From a bacterium (GTDB lineage Bacteria; Blakebacterota; Blakebacteria; Blakebacterales; Blakebacteraceae): a DNA stretch of 12,873 nucleotides. The translations under genes and the position numbers were made by a program. The stretch covers positions 1-12,873 of the forward strand of contig JALGWK010000047.1 of NCBI GenBank assembly GCA_025774205.1. Direction: 5' to 3'. Shown piece after piece: positions 1 through 7,503 of this stretch (positions within the stretch are counted from its first letter, which is position 1; every line of letters starts with the position of its first letter). The notes below the pieces were generated by a model that saw only the letters and a list, made by a program, of their open reading frames with translations, did not search any database and was not told where the DNA came from.

Positions 1-661
1 TCTTCAGAGTACCACCACCTGCGAGTTCAAGCACCTCAACCCCGGACCGTTGGGCCAGACGTCTCAGTTCGACTATGCTATACGGTTTTTCGAAGAAGTC
101 CTTCTCCACCAGTCCAAGCCGGCGTCGTAGACCGAACATAAGACGATAAAGGAAACCAGCGCGATGGGGCACGGTGAAGAAGTGTAGACCTCCAGGACGG
201 AGTAGATCGGTGCACGCTTGGAAGGTTCGCTGGCGATAATCACCCTCGAAATGTTCAAGCGTTCCGAAGGAGCAAACTAAGTCAAACCGGTTTCTGAACT
301 CATCCGCCAGTTCTAACAGGTCGCCCTCGATCCCCTCCGGTTGTAACAACAGGCTTTGGTGCATTGCCATGGCGGCTTTCAGAGCGGATCCATTGTAATC
401 GAGTAGAATGGTATTAGCCCCGGAGAGACCAAGCAACATGCTGAATTTCCCGTATCCGCAACCAACTTCAATCGAGGTGAGGTCATCGGGAATCCCAATA
501 ATCCGTTTCCATTTGAGGAATTGCTGCCACACCAGCCCACGTTGCCATTGTTCGAGCCATCGAAGCACCTGCTTCTGGTCAACTTCCTCAACCGTCCAAT
601 GGCCGGACATCCCCCGGTTGATAGGATCCCCAATCGGTTCAATGGGTTCAGCTTCTGACAC
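1..661 (-). CDS. Class I SAM-dependent methyltransferase, 3' end outside the window
   Basis: Reading leftwards from a GTG at 661 there is an open frame of 220 codons that runs off the window edge, so the C-terminus is missing. Residues 64-74 (IEVGCGYGKFS) are a textbook motif I, the glycine loop that binds S-adenosylmethionine. LLDYNGSAL around 86-94 gives the acidic residue after strand 2. FDLVCSFGTLEHF and DLLRPGGLHFFTVPH match motifs IV and post-IV of Methyltransf_11/25-type enzymes. The GTG is preferred because GAGAGG lies 11 bases upstream. An in-frame ATG at 610 has no convincing ribosome binding site but cannot be excluded. The substrate cannot be read from sequence. Such stand-alone enzymes are common in surface-polysaccharide loci, which is inference. 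By eye its GC is near 55%, about ten points below the next gene, hinting at separate ancestry. Confidence 0.85.
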   Translation of the reverse strand, partial: MSEAEPIEPIGDPINRGMSGHWTVEEVDQKQVLRWLEQWQRGLVWQQFLKWKRIIGIPDDLTSIEVGCGYGKFSMLLGLSGANTILLDYNGSALKAAMAMHQSLLLQPEGIEGDLLELADEFRNRFDLVCSFGTLEHFEGDYRQRTFQACTDLLRPGGLHFFTVPHRAGFLYRLMFGLRRRLGLVEKDFFEKPYSIVELRRLAQRSGVEVLELAGGGTLK

Positions 662-724
662 CTACTTATATTCCTCTCAAGAACTGCACACTTCTCTTCA
701 TTAGGTATCTTCAGAGCCCACGGC

Positions 725-754
725 ATGATAATCGAGTATTTCGTCTATGGCCAA
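725..754 (-). promoter_or_regulatory. Candidate sigma70-like promoter for the methyltransferase gene
   Basis: On the minus strand TTGGCC (754-749) and TATCAT (730-725) are separated by 18 bases. The -10 box matches TATAAT at five of six positions and the -35 matches at four. Transcription would start near 718, giving a leader of about 57 bases before the GTG at 661. Without it the methyltransferase would depend on read-through from the gamma-glutamyltransferase gene 126 bases upstream. This is a motif match only. Confidence 0.35.
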
Positions 755-787
755 GAAACTAATGGTCATCGCCGTTCTCAAGTTCAC

Positions 788-2515
788 TCAGCCGCCTGTT
801 CCGATCGCGGCCGCGTCCGGCTGGCGCGTGTCGGCGGCGCCTATGACCGCGCCGGTGATCGGGTCGATCCCGATGCAGTTGGTCCGGCCCTGTGAGCCTC
901 CCATCCGGACCTCATGTCCCATTGCCCTGAGCGCTTCGATGACGGCGGCAGAGGCACCATCCCGTTCGATGGTGACCGAGGTGGGCAGCCACTGGTGGTG
1001 GAGCCGGGCCGCGTCGACCGCGGACTGGATGTCCATCCCGAAATCGATGAGGTGCAGGATCACCTCGAGGACACTGTTGATGATGGTGCGTCCGCCGGGA
1101 GCGCCGACGACCGCCACCAGTTCGCCATCCTTCGCCACGATCGACGGGGTCATGCTGGAGAGCATGCGCTGTTCCGGCCGGGCGAGGTTCGGCTCGGTCC
1201 CGATGAGGCCGCGGTCGGTGGTCATCCCCGGCGCCGCGTTGAAGTCACCCATCTCGTTGTTGAGCAGGAATCCCCCTCCCGGGACGGTGATCTTCGAGCC
1301 ATACCAGCTCTCGATCGTGTAGGTGACCGAGACCGCCATGCCGGATGCGTCCACGACCGAGTAATGAGTGGTTTCCGGGCTCTCGTAGGGCAGTTCGACG
1401 TCGGTGACGCTCGACGGTGTGGCCCGCTGCGGGTCGATGCTCTCCCTGAGTTCGGCGGCGTACTCCTTGCTGAGGATCCGTTCGAGAGGCACCTCCACGA
1501 AATCCATATCGGCCACCCAGCGGGCCCGGTCACGATAGGCCCTGCGCATCGCTTCGGTCAGGTGGTGGATGTAGGCCGTCGAATTGTGTCCCATCGCCTG
1601 CAGGTCGTACCCCTCAAGAATGTTCAGCATCTCGATCAGGGCAGGGCCTCCGCTCGACGGCGGGTGCATGCTTATGATGTCGTACCCCCGGTAGGTGCCC
1701 TGTACCGGGACGCGCTCCTTCGCCTCGTACCGGGCCAGATCCTCCTCGGTGATCATGCCCCCGCCGCGCTCCATCTCAGCGGCGATCAGCCGGGCGGTCT
1801 CACCTCGATAGAAACCATCCCGGCCCTCCCGCATGATCCGTTCGAGGGTGTTGGCCAGATCGGATTGGACCAGGGTCTCCCCGGCTTCGTACGGTTCCCC
1901 GTTATTTGAAAAGGCTGCCATGCTGGCCGGATAGGGTCGGAACGCCTGGCGCACATAACGGGCCAGATCGCTCGCGCGGCTGGTGGTCAGGTCGAATCCC
2001 TCCCGCGCCAGTTCGACCGCCGGTGCGACGAGTTCGGCCCAGGGAAGATTACCGAGACGTTCATGAGCCAGGGCGAAACCGGCCACGGTGCCCGGTACCC
2101 CGACCGCCAGGTGAGAGTTGTGATGGATCCGGCTCGAGTATTCCCCGTTCTCATCGAGGAACATGAGGGCGTGGGCCGCCAGCGGGGCCTTCTCCCGGAA
2201 ATCGAAGGCAGTCGCGGTGCCGTCAGGGAGACGGACCACCATGAAGCCGCCGCCGCCGATGTTGCCGGCCCCCGGGAAGGTGACCGCCAGGGCGAAGCCG
2301 GTGGCCACAGCCGCGTCGACCGCGTTGCCGCCCGCCTCCAGGACGGCCGCGCCGATCCGGCTGGCCAGCGTATCGGCGGAAACCACCATACCCTGTTTGT
2401 AATTCCCGGACACACGTGAACCGCATCCTGAAGTCACTGCTGCAACTGAAGCAACGAGAAGGAGAATCGGCAGGAGGAGATGCCTGGAACAGAATCGAGC
2501 TGGGGTTGGTATCAT
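788..2515 (-). CDS. ggt: Gamma-glutamyltransferase, exported, probably lipid-anchored
   Basis: This is an N-terminal nucleophile hydrolase that cleaves the gamma-glutamyl bond of glutathione and similar peptides, usually in the periplasm. The family is made as a proenzyme that self-cleaves into large and small subunits. Numbering from the ATG at 2515 (575 residues, close to the usual size), TTHYSVVD begins with the expected nucleophile Thr382, the first residue of the small subunit. FDFREKAP supplies the glutamate-binding Arg107. LNNEMGDF (Asp424), SSM (453-455) and PGG (473-475) complete the donor pocket. A lid-loop-like segment is present between the Asp and SSM motifs. Residues 1-31 have a basic start, a leucine-rich core and TSGC, a sub-optimal lipobox because position -3 is Thr. 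The start at 2515 is chosen because AGGTG ends six bases before it; ATG 2518 and GTG 2524 are alternatives. It is transcribed away from the adaptor operon. Confidence 0.96.
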   Translation of the reverse strand: MIPTPARFCSRHLLLPILLLVASVAAVTSGCGSRVSGNYKQGMVVSADTLASRIGAAVLEAGGNAVDAAVATGFALAVTFPGAGNIGGGGFMVVRLPDGTATAFDFREKAPLAAHALMFLDENGEYSSRIHHNSHLAVGVPGTVAGFALAHERLGNLPWAELVAPAVELAREGFDLTTSRASDLARYVRQAFRPYPASMAAFSNNGEPYEAGETLVQSDLANTLERIMREGRDGFYRGETARLIAAEMERGGGMITEEDLARYEAKERVPVQGTYRGYDIISMHPPSSGGPALIEMLNILEGYDLQAMGHNSTAYIHHLTEAMRRAYRDRARWVADMDFVEVPLERILSKEYAAELRESIDPQRATPSSVTDVELPYESPETTHYSVVDASGMAVSVTYTIESWYGSKITVPGGGFLLNNEMGDFNAAPGMTTDRGLIGTEPNLARPEQRMLSSMTPSIVAKDGELVAVVGAPGGRTIINSVLEVILHLIDFGMDIQSAVDAARLHHQWLPTSVTIERDGASAAVIEALRAMGHEVRMGGSQGRTNCIGIDPITGAVIGAADTRQPDAAAIGTGG

Positions 2516-2691
2516 CATTATCACCTGGCTGGTCGGGGATCGAGAAGTTCTGAAGTTGCTTGATGACGTGGAACCATTTGTTTGTATCTAACTCAGGAAG
2601 CCACACGTCTAAGTTATTATTGTGAGCTTTTCCCACAAACCATTCAGAACGCGAACAAGTTTATCCAGAGGGATGGTGTCGAACAAGCAGG
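2516..2691. promoter_or_regulatory. Divergent intergenic region between ggt and the adaptor operon
   Basis: These 176 bases separate two genes transcribed away from each other, so promoters for both are expected here. The stretch is clearly more AT-rich than the flanking genes. TATTAT at 2615-2620 could be a plus-strand -10 box, but no -35 box sits at the right distance. A short imperfect inverted repeat (TTGTG at 2620-2624, CACAA at 2634-2638) follows it and could be an operator. No promoter can be assigned with confidence. Confidence 0.3.
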
Positions 2692-4731
2692 ATGACTAAT
2701 ACAAACGAAATGCAGCGACGCGGGATGCCCCGCTGGCTCTACGGAGTCGGAGTAGCGGCGGCAGCGATCATAGCCTTCATGATCTTTACCCGCCCCGGGG
2801 AAGGTACCGTCATCGAAGAACACCTGACGGTCGAGGTCGTTCAGGGTGAGATGGAGATCAGGGTCACCGGGTCGGGCCGCATCAGGGCGGCCAGGGCCCG
2901 TGAGGTCGAAGTCCCCAATGATGTGAATGGGGAAGTGCAGATCAACTTCCTGATCGAGGAGGGCACCGTAGTGACGGCCGGGCAGGTCATTGCCGAGCTC
3001 GATACCGCGGATACCGTCACGGATCTGGAGAACGAACTCGACGCGCTCGACACGGCTGAGGCAGCGTACGAGCAGCTCCTCGATGATCATATCAACAACA
3101 TCAAGAACCTCGAGAACTCGGTCAGGTCGGCCCAGATCAGCTACGACCAGATGATACTCCAGCGGGAGAACCTGGAATTCTCCTCCGTACTGGAGCAACA
3201 GCAGGGCGATCTCAATATAGAGAAAGCCCGGATCTCCCTGAACGAAGCGAACCGGAAGCTCGAAGCGCAGAAGATCATCAACGAAATGACCCGTCAGCAG
3301 CGCTTCAAGAATCTGGAAGAAGATCGCGAAGACCTTGCCGAGGTGAGGGCCGAACTGGCATCGCTCACGATCCATGCTCCGATCGACGGGATGGTGATCC
3401 ACGCCGAACAGGGACGGTGGACGCAACGGACCAAGATCCGGGAGGGGGATTCGGTCCGCCGGGGGCAGACCATCATCGAACTGCCCGACCTTACCGAACT
3501 CCTGGTCGAGATCAGGATCAACGAACTCGACGCCGAACTGGTCGAGGCCGGTCAGCAGACCTGGGTCCGCCTGGAGGCGTATCCCCGGCTCGAGCTGCCC
3601 GGTCGGATCCTCGAGATATCAACGCTGGCCCAGCAATTCCAGGGGAATGTCAAGGTCTTCCCTGCTGTCATCCGACTCGATGGGGCCGATGAACGGGCGC
3701 GTCCGGGTATGACAGCCAGTGCCGACATCGTAGTGGAGCACCTGGAGGATGTCGTCCAGGTGCCGCTGGCCGCGGTGGGTGTCATCAACGGGCGCACCTA
3801 TGTTCGATTGCACGACTCACATCAGCCGGTCGAGGTCTCTCTCGGCCTGTGGAACGATTCGATGGCCCAGGTTCTGGATGGTCTCGATGTGGGTGAGGAA
3901 GTCGATCTGGCCTGGCTCCGGGACCCGGCGGCGGTGCTGGCGACCCTGGCCGGTACCAGGGCGGTCCCGGATGATGTCGCGCAGGCGATCATCGCCATGG
4001 GTGATGAGTACGGTGCGGCCAGCCCGGTCGTCGCGATGGACGAGATGATGATGCAGGGTGGCGACGAGCGTGGTGGTCGTGGTGGAGAAAGAGGATCGCG
4101 TGGCGGAGGGGACGCGGGCATGACCATGCAGGGAATGGACATGACGCAGATCACGCCCGAGATGATGGAGCGGATGCGGCAGGGCGGCATGTCGCAGATG
4201 CGGGGTGGTGACAGGACCGGCGGGACCAGGGAGGCCGGTGCCGAAATGACCCATCCGGGTGCTGCTGAAGGTGCAGAGCGTGTTGCCGGGATGGCCGGAA
4301 GATTCAACGAGCAGCTCCAGGGGATGCTGGAGAACCTGCCCGAAAGCATCAGGACCGAAGCGGAACAACTGATGAGCGGTGAGGGTGATTTCCGCGGTAT
4401 TTCACAGGCCCTCCGCGACAGCATGCGGGCCATGGGGGGGGGCGGTGGTCAGAGGACGGCGGGTCAGTTCATGATGCGCGCCGAGCCGGACAGTGCAGCC
4501 ATAGCGGCCAGGATCGAACTGCTCCGTGGCAAGAGAGCCTCCCTGTCGGATGAACTCAAGACCGAACTCGACAGCTTTATCGAAGGGGGAGCCAGTGATT
4601 TCCGGTCCCTCTCACCGGCGATGATGGACAGTATCCGCGCCTGGGGAGTGATGGGCAGAGGTGGCCGTCAGCGTACGCCACCACCACCGCCGGCAGTTGA
4701 AGCTGCTATTTCCGGGAGGTACGGGTCGTGA
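2692..4731 (+). CDS. HlyD/MacA-family periplasmic adaptor with long repeat-containing C-terminal extension
   Basis: This protein probably links an inner-membrane transporter to the outer envelope. Residues 14-33 form an N-terminal membrane anchor. Residues 60-104 and 225-266 are the two halves of a lipoyl/barrel-sandwich domain (TIHAPIDGMV marks re-entry) flanking a charged helical hairpin at about 105-222. A beta-barrel follows (268-350, with RPGMTASADI) and then a membrane-proximal domain (353-410). Normal family members end about here. This one continues to residue 679: a methionine-rich, Gly/Arg-rich linker (449-510), a degenerate 70-residue repeat, and a tail with GRGGR and five prolines. 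It is the first of three adaptors followed by a permease. Its stop codon overlaps the next start, implying translational coupling. The ribosome binding site is poor (GCAGG abuts the ATG), so the exact start is less sure than the domain call. Confidence 0.92.
   Translation: MTNTNEMQRRGMPRWLYGVGVAAAAIIAFMIFTRPGEGTVIEEHLTVEVVQGEMEIRVTGSGRIRAARAREVEVPNDVNGEVQINFLIEEGTVVTAGQVIAELDTADTVTDLENELDALDTAEAAYEQLLDDHINNIKNLENSVRSAQISYDQMILQRENLEFSSVLEQQQGDLNIEKARISLNEANRKLEAQKIINEMTRQQRFKNLEEDREDLAEVRAELASLTIHAPIDGMVIHAEQGRWTQRTKIREGDSVRRGQTIIELPDLTELLVEIRINELDAELVEAGQQTWVRLEAYPRLELPGRILEISTLAQQFQGNVKVFPAVIRLDGADERARPGMTASADIVVEHLEDVVQVPLAAVGVINGRTYVRLHDSHQPVEVSLGLWNDSMAQVLDGLDVGEEVDLAWLRDPAAVLATLAGTRAVPDDVAQAIIAMGDEYGAASPVVAMDEMMMQGGDERGGRGGERGSRGGGDAGMTMQGMDMTQITPEMMERMRQGGMSQMRGGDRTGGTREAGAEMTHPGAAEGAERVAGMAGRFNEQLQGMLENLPESIRTEAEQLMSGEGDFRGISQALRDSMRAMGGGGGQRTAGQFMMRAEPDSAAIAARIELLRGKRASLSDELKTELDSFIEGGASDFRSLSPAMMDSIRAWGVMGRGGRQRTPPPPPAVEAAISGRYGS
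4336..4647 (+). repeat. Degenerate two-copy protein repeat inside the first adaptor
   Basis: Residues 549-582 and 618-652 of the first adaptor align at a period of about 70 with one indel. Shared positions include LPE/LSDE, TE at 555-556 and 624-625, DFR at 566 and 636, a following (I/L)S, and DS(M/I)RA at 576 and 646. Both end in a glycine-rich run followed by QR. Each unit looks like two short amphipathic helices joined by a Gly/Asp turn. I do not recognise a named domain. A possible third, much weaker copy begins at VPDDV (residue 425). Confidence 0.7.
4434..4442 (+). repeat. Nine-G homopolymer tract inside the coding sequence
   Basis: Nine consecutive G residues encode part of the glycine run after repeat unit 1 of the first adaptor. 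Loss of one G would bring a TGA into frame at 4472-4474. Gain of one would bring in TGA at 4551-4553. Either change would remove the second repeat and tail but leave the adaptor core intact. Confidence 0.95.
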
Positions 4732-6128
4732 ACGTGTTTCAGAGAATAATGACAGGCAAGAACGGCGGCCGGAAGAAGATCGCCTTGTTCAGCGGGCTCG
4801 GCCTGATAGTGATCGTGGTCGCGATCACAATCCTGGGATCATCCAGCAGTGCCGGTGAGGTCATGGCGGCCGAGGTGACGCTCAGGGAGTTCGTTTCCAT
4901 CGTCGTGGAGAAGGGGGAACTGAAAGCCGCCCGGACCGCGACCTTCAGCGCTCCCCGCCTGCGGCGAGGCGGCGGTCAGCTGATCCTGGCTCTCGCTCCG
5001 GAGGGGGAAGTGATCGAGGCGGGCGACCTGGTCGTGCAGTTCGATGAGGCCTCGCTTCTGGATCTGGTGGCGAATCAACGGAGCGAAGTCGCGGAAGTCG
5101 AAGCTGAACTGACCAAGATGCTCGCTGAGCAGGAGAGCCAGATGGCCAGCCTGCAGGCCTCGCTCGAGAACCAGCAGCATTCCTTCGCCCAGGCCGATCT
5201 CCGGATGAAGGCGATGGAGTTCGAGTCGGAGATCGCGCAGATCCAGGAGGACTTCAACCACAAGAAGAGCGCGCTCGCCCTCGAACGGGCGCAGGAACAG
5301 GTCAACACCCAGATCCTGAGGAACGAGGCCCAGCTGCAGTCGAGGCAGCAGTCGCTGGAACGGGAGCGGCGCGAGCTTACCGACCTGGTGGAGGAACTGG
5401 GGGCAGCCATCCAGTACGCCGAGGCCCCCGGTCTCGTCATCTATGAGAAGACCTATGGGCCCGAAGGAGAGGGGAAGGTAACTGTCGGCACCACCGCCTA
5501 CCCCGGTCAGTCGATCATCTCCATCCCCGATCTGACGACCATGACGGTTGAGGTGGGGATCTCGGAACTCGACATCCGCCGGGCGGCCCTGGGACAGAAG
5601 GCGCTGGTCAGGGTGGACGCCTATCCCGACGCCGTGTACACGGGAGAGATTACCGACATCAGCCCCCTGGCGCGACGATCGGGCCTGTCACAGATGAAGA
5701 TCTTCGACTGCGTCGTGACCATCGACGGGACCGACCTCACCCTTCGGCCGGGTATGACCGCCCAGGTGAGCATCATCACCCACTACCGGCCGGAAGCGGT
5801 CGTGGTTCCCCTCGACGCGATCTTCCGCCGGGAGGATCGCACCCTGGTCTTTACCGTGGGCAACAGCATCGAGGAAGTCGAAGTGGTGCTCGGTCCCGAG
5901 AACGGGAATTACGTCGTCATCGAAGAGGGACTGTCAGCAGGTGTGAGAGTTGCTCTGCGTGACCCCTTCATGCCTCTGGAAGAACTCGAGACCGCGGGCA
6001 TCGACGCCCTGCTGGCCAACCGGGAGGGTGTCGCCGGCGGAGCGGGTGGAGATATCGGCTCGATGGTCTTCCAGATGATGCGGGGCCGCGGTGGCGGTGG
6101 CGGCGACATGATGAGAATTTTCCGGTAA
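4728..6128 (+). CDS. HlyD/MacA-family periplasmic adaptor, second of three
   Basis: This is a 466-residue membrane-anchored adaptor. A basic N-terminus precedes a membrane helix at about 18-37. The first lipoyl half is near 85-107, a long Glu/Gln-rich coiled-coil hairpin spans about 113-230, and the second lipoyl half (PGLVIYEKTYG, ending SIISIPD) runs from 234 to 267. The beta-barrel follows at 272-352 with RPGMTAQVSI, and the membrane-proximal domain at 355-412. A loop of about eight residues (GPEGEGKV) interrupts the second lipoyl half. The tail (433-466) is Gly/Arg/Met-rich and includes MMRGRGGGGG. It starts at a GTG that overlaps the previous stop as GTGA, with GGGAGGT ten bases upstream, so translation is probably coupled. 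It is paralogous to its two neighbours, with the clearest similarity around IPDL and the RPGMTA motif, and is not a recent duplicate. Confidence 0.93.
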   Translation: MNVFQRIMTGKNGGRKKIALFSGLGLIVIVVAITILGSSSSAGEVMAAEVTLREFVSIVVEKGELKAARTATFSAPRLRRGGGQLILALAPEGEVIEAGDLVVQFDEASLLDLVANQRSEVAEVEAELTKMLAEQESQMASLQASLENQQHSFAQADLRMKAMEFESEIAQIQEDFNHKKSALALERAQEQVNTQILRNEAQLQSRQQSLERERRELTDLVEELGAAIQYAEAPGLVIYEKTYGPEGEGKVTVGTTAYPGQSIISIPDLTTMTVEVGISELDIRRAALGQKALVRVDAYPDAVYTGEITDISPLARRSGLSQMKIFDCVVTIDGTDLTLRPGMTAQVSIITHYRPEAVVVPLDAIFRREDRTLVFTVGNSIEEVEVVLGPENGNYVVIEEGLSAGVRVALRDPFMPLEELETAGIDALLANREGVAGGAGGDIGSMVFQMMRGRGGGGGDMMRIFR

Positions 6129-6137
6129 AAGGTGATC

Positions 6138-7466
6138 ATGAAACTACTTTCAAAAAACAGGCTGGCGCTGGCCGGGGTTCTGCTGGCGGTGCTGGTGGTG
6201 ACCGTTGCCTCAGGTGTCTTCCGGGACAAATACAAGGATCTCCGCTATACCGAGGCGACCGAGGGTGAGTTCGTCCTCGACGTGATCGTACGGGGTGAAC
6301 TCCTCTCCGAGCGCTCCCGGAGTATCGTTGCGCCGAGCAGTCGCGGCATGCTTCAGCTGGTCTGGCTGGTGGATGAAGGCATCTATGTCGAGGAGGGAGA
6401 CGTGGTTGCCCGGATCGACGAGTCGAGCATGCTGACCCAGCGGGAATCGCGTGAAGTGCAGCTCGAGACACAGCAGGCAAATCTGGATAATTTCCTGGCC
6501 AACAAACCGAATCAGATCAGGAGTTCCGAGTCCTCCCTGCAGACAGCGGGGTACGACCTTGAACTGGCCGAGATCAGACTCGGCCTGGCGGAGTTCGAGT
6601 CGGAGCAGCAGCGGGCTTCGCGTCAGCTCTCCTATGAGAATGCCCTCCTCAATGTCGACGAGGCCGAGCGGAGCCTGGCCTCTCTGATCAACAAGCTCGA
6701 AGTGGATGAGATGCGCCAGCGGACGCGGATCCGGCAGGCTCAGCAGCGTCTCGATGACGTGATCGAGCAGATAGAAGCATTAACCCTTCTGGCCCCGATC
6801 TCGGGGATCGTGGTCTATGGTGAAACTTTCGGTGGCGCGACCGAGGGGATGCGCAAGATACGGGCGGGTGACTCCATCCACCGGAGCGGGACAATCATCA
6901 CCATCCCCGATCTCTCGGAGATGCTCTCGAAGATCAATATCATCGAAGGCGACTACCGCAAGGTGGCGCTGGGTGATCCGGTCGAGATCAGGCTCGACGC
7001 GATTCCCGGCCCCGTATTCACGGGTAAGATCGACAATATCGCCTCGCTGGCCAGTTATGATGAGATGGCCCGAAAGAGCTACTTCAACGCCGTGGTCCGC
7101 CTCGATTCCGTGGATGCCGGGATGCGCCCGGGAATGACCGCCAGTCTGCGTATCACCTACGAGAAACGAGAGCAGGCGCTCTATATCCCGAACGAGGCGG
7201 TCTTCGAAGTCGATGGCCGCACGGTCGTCTTCCCGCGGAAGGAACTTCCGAGACCGCGCGAGGTCCGGCTGGGTGACCGGAACATGATGAGCGTTGTCGT
7301 GGAGGAGGGACTCGAGGTGGGAGAAGAGATTTCACTCACCGATCCGCGCACCCTCGAGGTGCAGGCCGAATCCGGTTCACCGATTACCGGCGCGCCATCC
7401 GGGCAGAAGAACCGGAGCCAGACAGCGACTCCGCCACCCCCAGCCACAGGCCGGGGCGGACGGTAA
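6138..7466 (+). CDS. HlyD/MacA-family periplasmic adaptor, third of three
   Basis: This adaptor has 442 residues from the ATG at 6138. That start is chosen over the in-frame GTG at 6132 because AAGGTGATC, a strong anti-SD match, immediately precedes it. Residues 7-26 are the membrane anchor. The first lipoyl half is about 62-94. The helical hairpin at about 97-215 is rich in Glu, Gln and Arg. The second lipoyl half starts at LLAPISGIVVYGETFG and ends at IITIPDL, sharing with the second adaptor a glycine-rich inserted loop. The beta-barrel covers about 262-340 with RPGMTASLRI, and the membrane-proximal domain about 346-402. The tail contains four prolines and ends in GRGGR, echoing the first adaptor's tail. 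It sits 9 bases after the second adaptor and 37 before the permease, so it is in the same operon. Confidence 0.93.
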   Translation: MKLLSKNRLALAGVLLAVLVVTVASGVFRDKYKDLRYTEATEGEFVLDVIVRGELLSERSRSIVAPSSRGMLQLVWLVDEGIYVEEGDVVARIDESSMLTQRESREVQLETQQANLDNFLANKPNQIRSSESSLQTAGYDLELAEIRLGLAEFESEQQRASRQLSYENALLNVDEAERSLASLINKLEVDEMRQRTRIRQAQQRLDDVIEQIEALTLLAPISGIVVYGETFGGATEGMRKIRAGDSIHRSGTIITIPDLSEMLSKINIIEGDYRKVALGDPVEIRLDAIPGPVFTGKIDNIASLASYDEMARKSYFNAVVRLDSVDAGMRPGMTASLRITYEKREQALYIPNEAVFEVDGRTVVFPRKELPRPREVRLGDRNMMSVVVEEGLEVGEEISLTDPRTLEVQAESGSPITGAPSGQKNRSQTATPPPPATGRGGR

Positions 7467-7503
7467 CCGACCGACCTCATCAGGATGACAAGGAAGAGCA
7501 TCA

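Noticed and set aside
379-726. 115-codon minus-strand frame overlapping the methyltransferase
   Set aside because: It is another frame of the same strand as the methyltransferase, which has clear SAM-binding motifs. The product is Ser/Gly/Cys-rich with no domain.
914-1909. 331-codon plus-strand open frame opposite ggt
   Set aside because: It lies entirely antisense to a gene with all catalytic motifs intact. Long antisense frames are expected in high-GC coding DNA, and its composition (Arg/Gly/Pro/His-rich) is not protein-like.
2673-2699. Eight-codon leader frame (ATG at 2673, TAA at 2697) overlapping the adaptor 1 start
   Set aside because: It could provide translational coupling, but its purine-rich stretch touches the ATG with no spacing, and such short frames occur by chance.
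2644-3426. 260-codon minus-strand frame opposite adaptor 1
   Set aside because: Antisense shadow of the adaptor's lipoyl and coiled-coil coding sequence, with repetitive Leu/Asp/Gly composition.
3817-4433. Two overlapping minus-strand frames opposite the adaptor 1 extension
   Set aside because: Considered because the extension is unusual, but the sense frame is continuous with the adaptor and the antisense products are Ser/Arg/Pro- or His-rich without structure.
6132-6137. GTG start for adaptor 3
   Set aside because: The GTG lies inside the AAGGTGATC ribosome binding sequence that serves the ATG at 6138.
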